Assembly: GCF_000295095.1 (NCBI RefSeq)
Contig: NZ_JH806633.1
Span: 859,797-923,796, forward strand
From: Actinomyces timonensis DSM 23838
Lineage (GTDB): Bacteria; Actinomycetota; Actinomycetes; Actinomycetales; Actinomycetaceae
Direction: 5' to 3'
DNA: 64,000 nt
Shown here piece after piece: positions 25,861-34,576 of the stretch. Both the position numbers and the translations under genes were made by a program. Every line of letters begins with the position of its first letter. The stretch's first letter is position 1. Below the pieces are notes generated by a model, which made no database searches, was not told where the DNA came from, and saw only the letters and a program-made list of their open reading frames with translations.

Positions 25861-26874
25861 ATGGTCACCTACCGCCACCTGGGCTCCTCCGGACTGAAGA
25901 TCACCGAGATCACCTACGGCAACTGGATCACGCACGGCTCGCAGGTCGAGGCCGACACCGCGATCGAATGCGTGCGCACCGCGCTGGACCTCGGGATCAC
26001 GAGCTTCGACACCGCCGACGTCTACGCCAACACCGCCGCCGAGGAGGTCCTCGGGCGGGCCCTGGCGGGCCAGAGACGCGAGTCCCTGGAGATCTTCACG
26101 AAGGTCTACTGGCCCATCGGCCCCAAGGGCCCCAATGACGTGGGACTGTCCCGCAAGCACATCATGGAGGGCATCAACGGCTCGCTGAAGCGCCTCGGCG
26201 TGGACTACGTCGACCTCTACCAGGCGCACCGCTACGACTACGAGACCCCGCTGGAGGAGACCATGCAGGCCTTCGCGGACGTGGTCCGCGCGGGCAAGGC
26301 CCTCTACATCGGGGTCTCGGAGTGGACGGCGGAGCAGATCCGCGCCGGCCAGGAGCTCGCCACCCAGATGGGCTTCCGCCTGGTGTCCAACCAGCCCCAG
26401 TACTCCGCCCTATGGCGGGTCATCGAGGACGAGGTCATCCCCGCCTCCACCGAGCTGGGCCTCGGGCAGATCGTCTTCTCCCCCATGGCGCAGGGGGTCC
26501 TGTCCGGCAAGTACCTGCCCGGGGCGGAGCCGCCCGCAGGCTCGCGCGCCACGGATGGCAAGGGCGGCAAGGACATGATCTCGCGGTGGATGCGCCCCGA
26601 GGTCCTCACCGCCGTCCAGGGCCTGCGTCCCGTCGCCGAGGAGGCGGGGCTGACCATGCCGCAGCTCGCCATCGCCTGGGTCCTGCAGAACCCCGCGATC
26701 TCGGCTGCCATCGTGGGGGCCTCGCGCCCCGAGCAACTGCGGGACACGGTGGCCGCCTCCGGCGTCACCCTGGATGAGTCGATCATGACGGCGATCGACG
26801 CCGCGCTCGGCGACGTCGTCATGCGCGACCCCGCACGGACCTACACCGTCTCCCCCAACCCGCGCCCGGCCTGA
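25861..26874 (+). CDS. Aldo/keto reductase (Kv-beta-like)
   Basis: A 337-residue NADPH-dependent oxidoreductase of the AKR superfamily. The catalytic tetrad is visible: Asp and Tyr in FDTADVYANTAAEE, Lys in IFTKVYWPIG and His in YQAHRYD. The cofactor loop appears as VGASRPEQLRDTV. The length and WPIGPKGPNDVGLSRKHI favour the potassium-channel beta-subunit/YghZ-like branch. TAGCGT (25849-25854) precedes the ATG by 6 nt with no Shine-Dalgarno site. Physiological substrate cannot be assigned. Confidence 0.9.
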   Translation: MVTYRHLGSSGLKITEITYGNWITHGSQVEADTAIECVRTALDLGITSFDTADVYANTAAEEVLGRALAGQRRESLEIFTKVYWPIGPKGPNDVGLSRKHIMEGINGSLKRLGVDYVDLYQAHRYDYETPLEETMQAFADVVRAGKALYIGVSEWTAEQIRAGQELATQMGFRLVSNQPQYSALWRVIEDEVIPASTELGLGQIVFSPMAQGVLSGKYLPGAEPPAGSRATDGKGGKDMISRWMRPEVLTAVQGLRPVAEEAGLTMPQLAIAWVLQNPAISAAIVGASRPEQLRDTVAASGVTLDESIMTAIDAALGDVVMRDPARTYTVSPNPRPA

Positions 26875-26911
26875 TCGGCGGGACGCGGGACCAGCGGGAG
26901 GGATGCGGGGG

Positions 26912-26999
26912 TCGGTTCGCGGGGCTGGCATCGGGTCTGGCGGGAGCGCCTGAGAGCGCCCCAGCGCCCGATGGTGCGGGGGACCGGCCCGCGAACCGA
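26912..26999. terminator. Nested hairpin between converging aldo/keto reductase and pyrD genes
   Basis: Outer arms TCGGTTCGCGGG (26912-26923) and CCCGCGAACCGA (26988-26999) pair perfectly over 12 bp; inner arms CATCGGG (26929-26935) and CCCGATG (26967-26973) pair over 7 bp. It sits in the 153-bp gap between two converging genes, so a bidirectional terminator is the simplest reading, though it is larger than most. Confidence 0.6.
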
Positions 27000-27027
27000 T
27001 TCCCGCGCCCTCCCGGCAAGCGGTGCC

Positions 27028-28083
27028 TCAGCGCACGGGGCGGCGGGCGTGGGAGACGGCCAGGGCGCGGTTGATGCGGCCGGGCCAGGCCGGGCCGTTG
27101 TAGATGAAGGCGGAGTAGGCCTGCAGGAGGTCCGCGCCGGCCTCGAGCATGAGCTCGGCGTCCATGATCGAGGAGATGCCGCCGACACCGATGATCGTGG
27201 GCTCCTCCCCCAGGCGGGCGCGCAGGCGGCGCACGACCTCCAGGGCGCGCGGCAGCAGCGGCGAGCCGGACAGGCCGCCCTCGCCCAGGTCGTGGGCGAT
27301 CGTCGTGTTCGTGGCCACGACGCCGTCGAGGCCCAGCTCCAGGACGAGGTCGGCGACGGCGTCGATATCCTCATCGGCCAGGTCCGGGGCGATCTTGACC
27401 AGGAGCGGGATGCGCCTGCGCGCCGCGGCGTCCCCGGCCTCCCGCACGGCGGAAAGGATGGGCCTCAGCGACTCGACGCTCTGCAGGCTGCGCAGTCCGG
27501 GCGTGTTGGGGCTGGAGACGTTGACGACGAGGTAGTCGGCCCAGCGCGCCACGCGGGACGCCGAGTAGCGGTAGTCCTCGACGGCGTCCTCCAGGGCCGT
27601 CGCCTTCGTCTTGCCAATATTGGCGCCCACGATGATCGAGCGGCCCCGCTGCGTCGATCGCAGGGCCTTGAGCCGGCGGGCGGCCTCGTCGGCGCCGTCG
27701 TTGTTGAAGCCCATGCGGTTGCGGATGGCGCGCATCTCGGGGTAGCGCCACATGCGGGGCTTGTCGTTGCCGGGCTGGGCGTGGGCGGTGAAGGTGCCGA
27801 CCTCGATGAAGCCGAAGCCGAGCATGTCCAGTCCCTCGACGGCCTTGCCCTCCTTGTCCATGCCCGCCGCCAGGCCCATGATCCCGGGCACCGGACGGGC
27901 GAAGGGACCTCCCTGGGAGGCGCTGGGCACGGGCAGGCTCGGGCGGCGCCCCCACATCTGGCGCACGACGTCGCGCACGACGGGGACGCGCCCGGTCAGC
28001 TCGATGGCGTCCAGGCACACGTCGTGGATGACCTCGGGGTCGATGCGCGTCAGCACGGTCTTGTAGAGCAGGTCGTAGAGCAC
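27028..28083 (-). CDS. pyrD: Dihydroorotate dehydrogenase (quinone), class 2
   Basis: Oxidises dihydroorotate to orotate in pyrimidine synthesis, passing electrons to quinone. The 351-residue protein shows the N-terminal helical extension of class 2 enzymes (LYDLLYKTVLTRIDPEVIHD), the FMN site (GLAAGMDKEGKAVEGL, GTFTAHAQPGNDKPRMWRYP), the catalytic serine region NVSSPNTPGLRSLQ, and VATNTTIAHD with GGLSGSPL. GTG start at 28083; TAGGCT (28090-28095) is 6 nt upstream. Confidence 0.95.
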   Translation of the reverse strand: MLYDLLYKTVLTRIDPEVIHDVCLDAIELTGRVPVVRDVVRQMWGRRPSLPVPSASQGGPFARPVPGIMGLAAGMDKEGKAVEGLDMLGFGFIEVGTFTAHAQPGNDKPRMWRYPEMRAIRNRMGFNNDGADEAARRLKALRSTQRGRSIIVGANIGKTKATALEDAVEDYRYSASRVARWADYLVVNVSSPNTPGLRSLQSVESLRPILSAVREAGDAAARRRIPLLVKIAPDLADEDIDAVADLVLELGLDGVVATNTTIAHDLGEGGLSGSPLLPRALEVVRRLRARLGEEPTIIGVGGISSIMDAELMLEAGADLLQAYSAFIYNGPAWPGRINRALAVSHARRPVR

Positions 28084-28175
28084 GCAACCAGCCTACCCGC
28101 GCTCAACCGGTACTCTGGTGCTGTTTCGCGCCGGGAGACGCTGTCTTCCAGTTATCGCACCGCATCGGAGGAACC

Positions 28176-29081
<906 letters not shown>

Positions 29082-29133
29082 GGACGCTCAGCCACCTCAG
29101 AGGCCCCTCACTCCTTGGGGCCGCGGGACGGGC

Positions 29134-30411
29134 TCAGCGCTCCCAGTGCCGGATGACGCGGCGCAGCAGCACCCCGAAGGTCACGCCCGTGGCGGCCAGG
29201 TAGGGGCCGTAGTGCTGGCGGACGAGGTTTCCCAGCGGCTTCTCCGCGATGACGATGAACGCCGTCGAGGCGGCCATCCGCGCAGCCCGTTCGCCCGTGG
29301 CGTGGAGGGCGACCCTGCCCAGCGGCAGGTGCCTCTTGCCGGACTCGGCGGCGAAGAGCTTGACGGGGATGCCAGTGAGGGCCTGCATCCAGTAGCCCCT
29401 CGGGCCGCGCTCGAGGTACCGGGAGGCGGCCTCGCGCATCGCCGGCCTCGTCCACGGGGCGGGGAGGCGCGCGCCATGCGAGGCGAGGATGTGGCCCAGC
29501 AGCACTCCGCTGGCCGATCCGGCGACGACGGCGGCGCCGCGCCTCCACAGCAGGCCGGGCTGGGTGATGCCGAGCCAGACCTGGCTCATTTCCGCCATGA
29601 CGGGGAAGGACAGGGCCTCGGCCATCCCCCAGACGAACATGATGGCGTCCCCGCGCGCCCCGTTCATCGCCTGCGAGGCGATACTGTGGATATCCGAGAC
29701 CGGGTAGGGGCGGCGCGGTTCCTCCAGGAGGGCGATGATCTGCGCCCTGGCCTCCTCGCTCACGGCGGCGACGTCGTCACTGGGCTCGATCGGCTCGCCG
29801 ACGCGCACCTCGACCGGCGAGTAGCGGGGGCGCCCGCCCTTCTTCGGCATGAGCTCGCGTGATCCGACGAGCGCCACGGGGAGCACCGGGATGCCGAAGT
29901 CCCGGGCCAGGCGGGCCGCGCCGGAGTGGAAGCGGCCGAGTTCGCCGTCGACGCTGCGCGTGCCCTCGGGGAAGATGAGGACGCTCATGGACTCGGCGAC
30001 GCGGTCCTGGAGGACGCCCCGCAGCTCCTCGTAGGCCCCCTCGCCGTCGCGGCTGACGGGGTGGGCGCCGAGCAGCCCGCGGGCGACGAGGCGGCGCGAG
30101 CGCTTGACGAACCAGTAGTCCTGCGCCGCCACCGTGACGACCCGCATCATGGTCGGCGAAGCGCTCATGAGGGCGATCGTGTCCGCGTGGGAGCCGTGAT
30201 TGGCGACGACGACGTAGGGCCCGCTCGAGTCGAACTCGCCCTCGACGCGCACGCCGCCGAAGGGCGCGATGACGGCGGACCAGAACTTCTGGCGGGCAAC
30301 GGCCCGCCACGTCACCTTGGCGGGGGTGCGCACCACCGAGCGCAGGCGGGTCCCGGCCCGGCCGATCTCGACGGCGCCCGGCAGTGTTGTCAGGGAGGAT
30401 GGCAGCGGCAT
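29134..30411 (-). CDS. Lysophospholipid acyltransferase (PlsC-type) with C-terminal extension
   Basis: A 425-residue protein. Residues about 40-235 form a PlsC acyltransferase domain with the catalytic VVANHGSHADT (HX4D) and the acceptor site IFPEGTRSVDGE. The C-terminal 190 residues are hydrophobic and of uncertain function (FVWGMAEALSFPVMAEMSQVWLG, ATGVTFGVLLRR). AAGGAGAT precedes the ATG at 30411. It follows a CdsA-like and a CDP-alcohol transferase gene, the same order as E. coli ynbA-ynbB-ynbC. It probably acts in a membrane-lipid side pathway; with the two upstream genes broken, its context is uncertain. Confidence 0.85.
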   Translation of the reverse strand: MPLPSSLTTLPGAVEIGRAGTRLRSVVRTPAKVTWRAVARQKFWSAVIAPFGGVRVEGEFDSSGPYVVVANHGSHADTIALMSASPTMMRVVTVAAQDYWFVKRSRRLVARGLLGAHPVSRDGEGAYEELRGVLQDRVAESMSVLIFPEGTRSVDGELGRFHSGAARLARDFGIPVLPVALVGSRELMPKKGGRPRYSPVEVRVGEPIEPSDDVAAVSEEARAQIIALLEEPRRPYPVSDIHSIASQAMNGARGDAIMFVWGMAEALSFPVMAEMSQVWLGITQPGLLWRRGAAVVAGSASGVLLGHILASHGARLPAPWTRPAMREAASRYLERGPRGYWMQALTGIPVKLFAAESGKRHLPLGRVALHATGERAARMAASTAFIVIAEKPLGNLVRQHYGPYLAATGVTFGVLLRRVIRHWER

Positions 30412-30469
30412 GGGATCTCCTTCGGGTGGTCGGTCTGTTGGGGTGCTGGCGACGTCGGTCAGGTGCCTG

Positions 30470-31409
30470 TCAGGCGAGGACGGCGGCGAGTGGGAGGACG
30501 AGGAGGAGGGAGTCGACGCGGTCGAGCAGGCCCCCGAAGCCCGGGAGCCAGGCGCCCGCGTCCTTGACGCCGGCGGTGCGCTTGATAAGGGATTCCAGGA
30601 GGTCGCCGAGTACGCCGCCCACGCCGATGGCCACGACCGCCCCCCAGGCTCAGCGAGTCGAGCAGGCCCAGGACGATGACGGTGCCGGTGAGCGCGCCCG
30701 CCAGGCCGCCGACCGTCTTGTTCGGGGACAGCGGTGAGAGGGGGCGGCGGGCCCAGCCGAAGCGGCGCAGGCCCATTCCCCCGCACCAGGCGGCGACGTC
30801 GGCGGCCGCGGCGGCGAAGGCGATGAGGAAGGCGTCATGCCACAGGACCACCAGGTGGGCCAGTGACCAGCAGATCCACACCGAGGCGAAGCCGGTGATG
30901 CTCGCCCGGCGCAGCCCGTCGGCGACGTCCCCCTGGAGCACGGCGGGCAGGGCGCATACGAGCACCATCACCGGGGCGAGCGCGAGGAGGCCTGGCCTCA
31001 GCCACGCCGCCAGCGGGTAGACCGCCGCGAGGACGAGCAGCAGCAGGGTCTCGGCCCTGGGGAGCCGGGTCAGACGGGCGAGCTCGCGGGTGGCCTGCGC
31101 GGCCAGGGCGGCGGCGAGCAGCGCCGTCGTCGCCCGACCCGCCCAGATCGGCAGCCCGACGACGGGCACGATGATCGCCCAGGTCATCCACCTCTTGCGA
31201 AGCTCGTCCTTGTGGGACAGCGCCACCGCCACACCACTGATCGCCAGCACCGCGAGGGTGGTGCCGGCCAGGAGCACCGCCCGGCCGGTGAGCGTGAGCC
31301 CGATGCCGGGGACGGTGAAGGACCAGGCGCGGTCAGCGGCGAAGAGCCCAGTCGTCGCGCCCTGGGCGGTGGCAGCCGTGACCGCGGGGAGAGTCAGGGG
31401 GCTGAGCAT
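30470..31409 (-). pseudogene. CdsA-like phosphatidate cytidylyltransferase, frameshifted in a G6 run
   Basis: From 31409 the frame reads a multi-membrane CdsA-type protein up to [10 protein letters not shown]. The motif-bearing C-terminus ([17 protein letters not shown], then [19 protein letters not shown]) is in another frame and ends at a TGA at 30470-30472. The switch falls at a run of six C on the plus strand (30640-30645, six G in the mRNA); five would restore [12 protein letters not shown]. The family signature SxxKRxxxxKD...PxHGGxxDRxD is kept except for Phe in place of the usual His. The shift may be real, a slippage hotspot or a sequencing error. Confidence 0.78.
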
Positions 31410-31419
31410 GGCGGGCGCC

Positions 31420-32061
31420 TCATGCCCTGGGGCCAGCGGCCCGCGAGGCCTCAGCGCTTGCCTGGCCGCCGGGCGTGGGCAGCAGGCGGTTCGCGCGAGC
31501 CAGCCGCACGCCGGCGGTGAGGAGTGAGTCGGCGATGAGCAGCCATGCGATGGGTGCCAGCCAGGACGGCACGGCGGAGGCGACGACGGCGATGAGGCAC
31601 CGCTCGGTCTTCCCCAGGGGGCCGCCGTTGAGCCTCGGCGCGCCCGCCCCGGCGGCGGAGAGGCTGATGAAGGTCGGCAGGGTGGCCGCGAGCGCGGCCA
31701 CGAGCACCAGGCAGACGGTGGCGTGCGAGGCGCCGGTCCGCAGCCCCAGCCCGACGAGCCCTGCCATCATGAGAAGGTCGGAGGCGCGGTCGCCGATCTC
31801 GTTGAGGACGAAGCCGAAGGGGCGGGAGACGCCGCGGGCGCGGGCGACGGCGCCGTCGAGGTTGGCGCCTCCCAGCCGGGCGGCCAGCAGGAGGAAGGCG
31901 AGCGGTCACCACCCCATGGCGACGGCCCCGGCGCCGAGGGCGCCAGCGACCACTCCTGCGATCGTCCACACGTCCGGGCTGATGCCGCGCCGGACGGAGG
32001 CGTTGATGAGGAAGGTCAGCCGACGGGTGTACCAGTGCTTGAGGCCGTAGAGGGAGGGCAT
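31420..32061 (-). pseudogene. CDP-alcohol phosphatidyltransferase, interrupted by an in-frame TGA
   Basis: Reading from the ATG at 32061 gives MPSLYGLKHWYTRRLTF and a membrane segment. Codon 52 is TGA (31906-31908, after GWxx at MGW), then the same frame continues through NLDGAVARARGVSRPFGFVLNEIGDRASD to a stop at 31420. That block matches the DGxxARx8Gx3Dx3D motif except Asn at the third Asp. A TGG-to-TGA change would explain the stop. TAGCCT (32068-32073) lies 6 nt before the ATG. It is first in a ynbABC-like cluster and would have attached an alcohol to CDP-diacylglycerol. Confidence 0.8.
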
Positions 32062-32176
32062 ATCCCGAGGCTAGCAAGACGGGGGCCGAGGCTGGTGGAA
32101 AACGCCTGGCCACCGATGGGGAGCACTGCACACTGGTGCTCTCGCCAGGGGCGCTCCGGGCTCCTAGGGTGGCGCC

Positions 32177-32587
32177 ATGAGTGATTCCTCCCCCGCTGGC
32201 CTGCCCGATCCCGCCCATGTGGTGCTCAAGGGGATCCGTGAGGAGCCCAGCGCGGATGATGGGGCGCGCGTCCTCGTGGACCGCCTGTGGCCGCGGGGCG
32301 TCTCCAAGGAGCGCGCGGCGCTGGACGAGTGGGCCAAGGACGCGACGCCGTCGACCGCCCTTCGCAGGGCCTTCCACTCCGGGGACCTGCCGTGGCCGGA
32401 GTTCGTGGAGGCCTACCGGGCCGAGCTCGCCGATGAGGCGCCGGCGCGGGACGCTGTGGCGCATCTGCGCGAGCTGGCCCTGCGGCGGCGGCTGACGCTG
32501 CTCTTCGCCGGGCACGACCACGAGCGGACCCACGCGCGCGTCCTGCGCGAGGCGATCCTCGGCGCGCCCGACCCCGACTTGCCGTAG
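32177..32587 (+). CDS. DUF488 family protein
   Basis: A 136-residue protein with the DUF488 hallmark RVLVDRLWPRGVSKERA and the C-terminal LTLLFAGHDHERTHARVL. Function unknown; no cysteine suggests that no phosphatase-type active site is present. TAGGGT (32165-32170) lies exactly 6 nt before the ATG, with no Shine-Dalgarno site. Confidence 0.85.
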   Translation: MSDSSPAGLPDPAHVVLKGIREEPSADDGARVLVDRLWPRGVSKERAALDEWAKDATPSTALRRAFHSGDLPWPEFVEAYRAELADEAPARDAVAHLRELALRRRLTLLFAGHDHERTHARVLREAILGAPDPDLP

Positions 32588-32690
32588 CCGGGCGCGGCGG
32601 CGCCGTCGGCCCTGGCCCAGCGCGGCTGTTTCGGGGCGCGGATCGCGCGTCCGTGGCCCGGCCCGGCCCGCCCCCTGCCAGACTGTGCCC

Positions 32691-33509
32691 ATGCGAGTCG
32701 CGGAGATCGCCCGACTGACGGGCACCACCGTGCGCGCGGTGCGCTACTACCACTCCCTCGGGCTGCTTCCCGTGCCGGCCGAGCGCGGGGGCTGGCGGGA
32801 CTACGACCTGAGCCATGTGGCGCGCCTGTCGCGCATCCGCTGGCTGGTGCGGGCGGGGGTGCCGCTCGGCGCGGTCGCCCGCGTGCTCGACGGCGCTGAG
32901 GCGACGACGTCGCCCCAAGGGCCCGCCACCGATGCCGACGCCGAGGGCGACCAGGTGACCCGCGACCTCGCCGCCGCGCTGGCCTCGGCCGAGGCCCACC
33001 TGGAGGAGGCCATCGCCCAGCGCGACATGCTCGCCTCGCTCCTGGAGCGGTCCAAGGAGGGCATGTCGGTGAGCCCCATGCCCCAGCGGATGGCCGCCTT
33101 CTTCGACCGGATGGAGGCGGCGGCCCCGGACGAGCGGACCCGGTCGGCGGTGAGGGCGGATCGCGACGCCGTCGACCTCGCCTGCTACCGGGGCCAGATG
33201 CCCCCGGAGGCCGAGCTCCTCTTCCCCGATCCCGACGCCGAGGACGACGCCGCCACCCTGGCCGCCTATGGGAGGGCGGGCGAGGGGATGAGCCAGGAGG
33301 AGGTCGAGGCGACGGCCGCCGAGATGGTCCGCCGCCTCATCCGGCGCGTGGAGCCCGAGCGCCTCCGGGTCCTGGCCAGGTCCGCGGATCGGGAGGCCAT
33401 CCACATGGTCTTCGAGCTGTTCGCCTCCTTCGAGCAGCTGGGCACCGAGTACGCCCTCGCCATGGAGCGCCAGCTCCTCCAGGCGATCGACGACTGGTCG
33501 CAGGACTGA
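32691..33509 (+). CDS. MerR-family transcriptional regulator
   Basis: A 272-residue regulator. Residues 1-70 are a MerR DNA-binding domain (MRVAEIARLTGTTVRAVRYYHSLGLL, then RDYDLSHVARLSRIRWL), followed by a dimerisation helix around residues 90-125. The remaining 140 residues match no ligand-binding domain I recognise and contain no cysteine pair for a metal. CAGACT (32679-32684) lies 6 nt before the ATG. It lies just upstream of, and on the same strand as, an ABC exporter whose promoter has a MerR-type operator, so it is likely its regulator. Confidence 0.88.
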   Translation: MRVAEIARLTGTTVRAVRYYHSLGLLPVPAERGGWRDYDLSHVARLSRIRWLVRAGVPLGAVARVLDGAEATTSPQGPATDADAEGDQVTRDLAAALASAEAHLEEAIAQRDMLASLLERSKEGMSVSPMPQRMAAFFDRMEAAAPDERTRSAVRADRDAVDLACYRGQMPPEAELLFPDPDAEDDAATLAAYGRAGEGMSQEEVEATAAEMVRRLIRRVEPERLRVLARSADREAIHMVFELFASFEQLGTEYALAMERQLLQAIDDWSQD

Positions 33510-33584
33510 GGCCGAGGCCGGCCGAGCGGGCCGCGGCGTCACGCGCGCGGCTCGCCTCCTGGGCCCGCCACCTCGGGATGGCGC

Positions 33585-33615
33585 TTGCGTGCGACGCGGC
33601 GTCGCACCCGACCCT
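33585..33615 (+). promoter_or_regulatory. MerR-type promoter and operator of the ABC exporter operon
   Basis: -35 TTGCGT (33585-33590) and -10 GACCCT (33610-33615) are separated by 19 bp, the long spacer typical of MerR-activated promoters. A perfect 9-bp inverted repeat GTGCGACGC-G-GCGTCGCAC (33589-33607) fills the spacer. The -10 ends 7 nt before the ATG at 33623, so the mRNA is probably leaderless. Confidence 0.78.
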
Positions 33616-33622
33616 AAAGGGC

Positions 33623-34576
33623 ATGAGCGATTCAGACTCCCCCGCTGTCGAGGCCACCGGCCTGGTGAAGGCCTTCGGCCGCCTGAGGGCCCTCGACGGC
33701 CTCGACCTGCGCGTGCCGGCCGGCAGGATCCATGGCTTCCTCGGGCCCAACGGAGCGGGCAAATCCACGACCATCCGCGTGCTGCTCGGCATGTACCGGC
33801 GCGACGCGGGCAGCGCGCGGGTGCTCGGCCTCGATCCCGCGCGCGACGCAGCGGCGATCACAAGGAGATGCGCCTATGTGCCCGGCGACGTCGCCCTGTG
33901 GCCCTCGCTCACCGGCGGCCAGACGCTCGACGCCCTCGCGGGCATGCGCGGCGCCCGGGACGCCCGCCGGGAGGCCGAGCTCATCGAGGCCTTCCGCCTC
34001 GACCCCTCCAAGCCCGTGCGCTCCTACTCCAAGGGGAACAGGCAGAAGGTCATGCTCGTGGCGGCCCTCGCGGCGCCCTGCGACCTGCTCATCCTCGACG
34101 AGCCGACCTCGGGGCTCGATCCCCTCCAATCAGAGGTCTTCGTCGGGGCCGTGCGCGACGCGGCGGGGCGCGGCCGGAGTGTCCTCATGTCGAGCCACAT
34201 CATGGCCGAGGTCGATCGGCTGTGCGACTCGGTGACGATCATCAAGGACGGCCGCGCCGTCGAAACCGGGTCCATGTCCGAGCTGAAGCACCTGCGGGCC
34301 TCCCGCATCACCTGCCGCCTACCCCGACATGCCCGGGCAGGCCAGCCGCTCGGGGGATCTCCTCCTGCCCGGCTCCGCAGCGACCCCTCCCCCAGCGGCG
34401 AGGAGCGCCCCTGGCCCGAGCCCGACGCGGACGGCGTCGTCACCACCTCCGTGCCCACCGATGAGGCGCCCGAGATTCTGCGTGCCCTCATCGAGGCCGG
34501 CGCCCACGAGATCACCTGCGCGCCAGCGTCGCTCGACGAGGTCTTCCTCGAGCACTACCAGGGGGAAGCGCGATGA
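33623..34576 (+). CDS. ABC-2 exporter ATPase subunit
   Basis: A 317-residue ATPase with Walker A GPNGAGKST, the signature region YSKGNRQKV (LSGGQ position altered to YSKGN, usual in this subfamily), Walker B LLILDEPTSGLDP and the switch His in SSHIMAE. It resembles drug/tetronasin-type exporter ATPases. Its stop overlaps the permease ATG (ATGA). Controlled, by inference, by the MerR protein encoded immediately upstream through the operator at 33585-33615. Confidence 0.92.
   Translation: MSDSDSPAVEATGLVKAFGRLRALDGLDLRVPAGRIHGFLGPNGAGKSTTIRVLLGMYRRDAGSARVLGLDPARDAAAITRRCAYVPGDVALWPSLTGGQTLDALAGMRGARDARREAELIEAFRLDPSKPVRSYSKGNRQKVMLVAALAAPCDLLILDEPTSGLDPLQSEVFVGAVRDAAGRGRSVLMSSHIMAEVDRLCDSVTIIKDGRAVETGSMSELKHLRASRITCRLPRHARAGQPLGGSPPARLRSDPSPSGEERPWPEPDADGVVTTSVPTDEAPEILRALIEAGAHEITCAPASLDEVFLEHYQGEAR

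Noticed and set aside
31451-32728. A 425-codon minus-strand frame over the CDP-alcohol transferase
   Set aside because: It is the wrong frame; the catalytic motif is read only in the frame starting at 32061.
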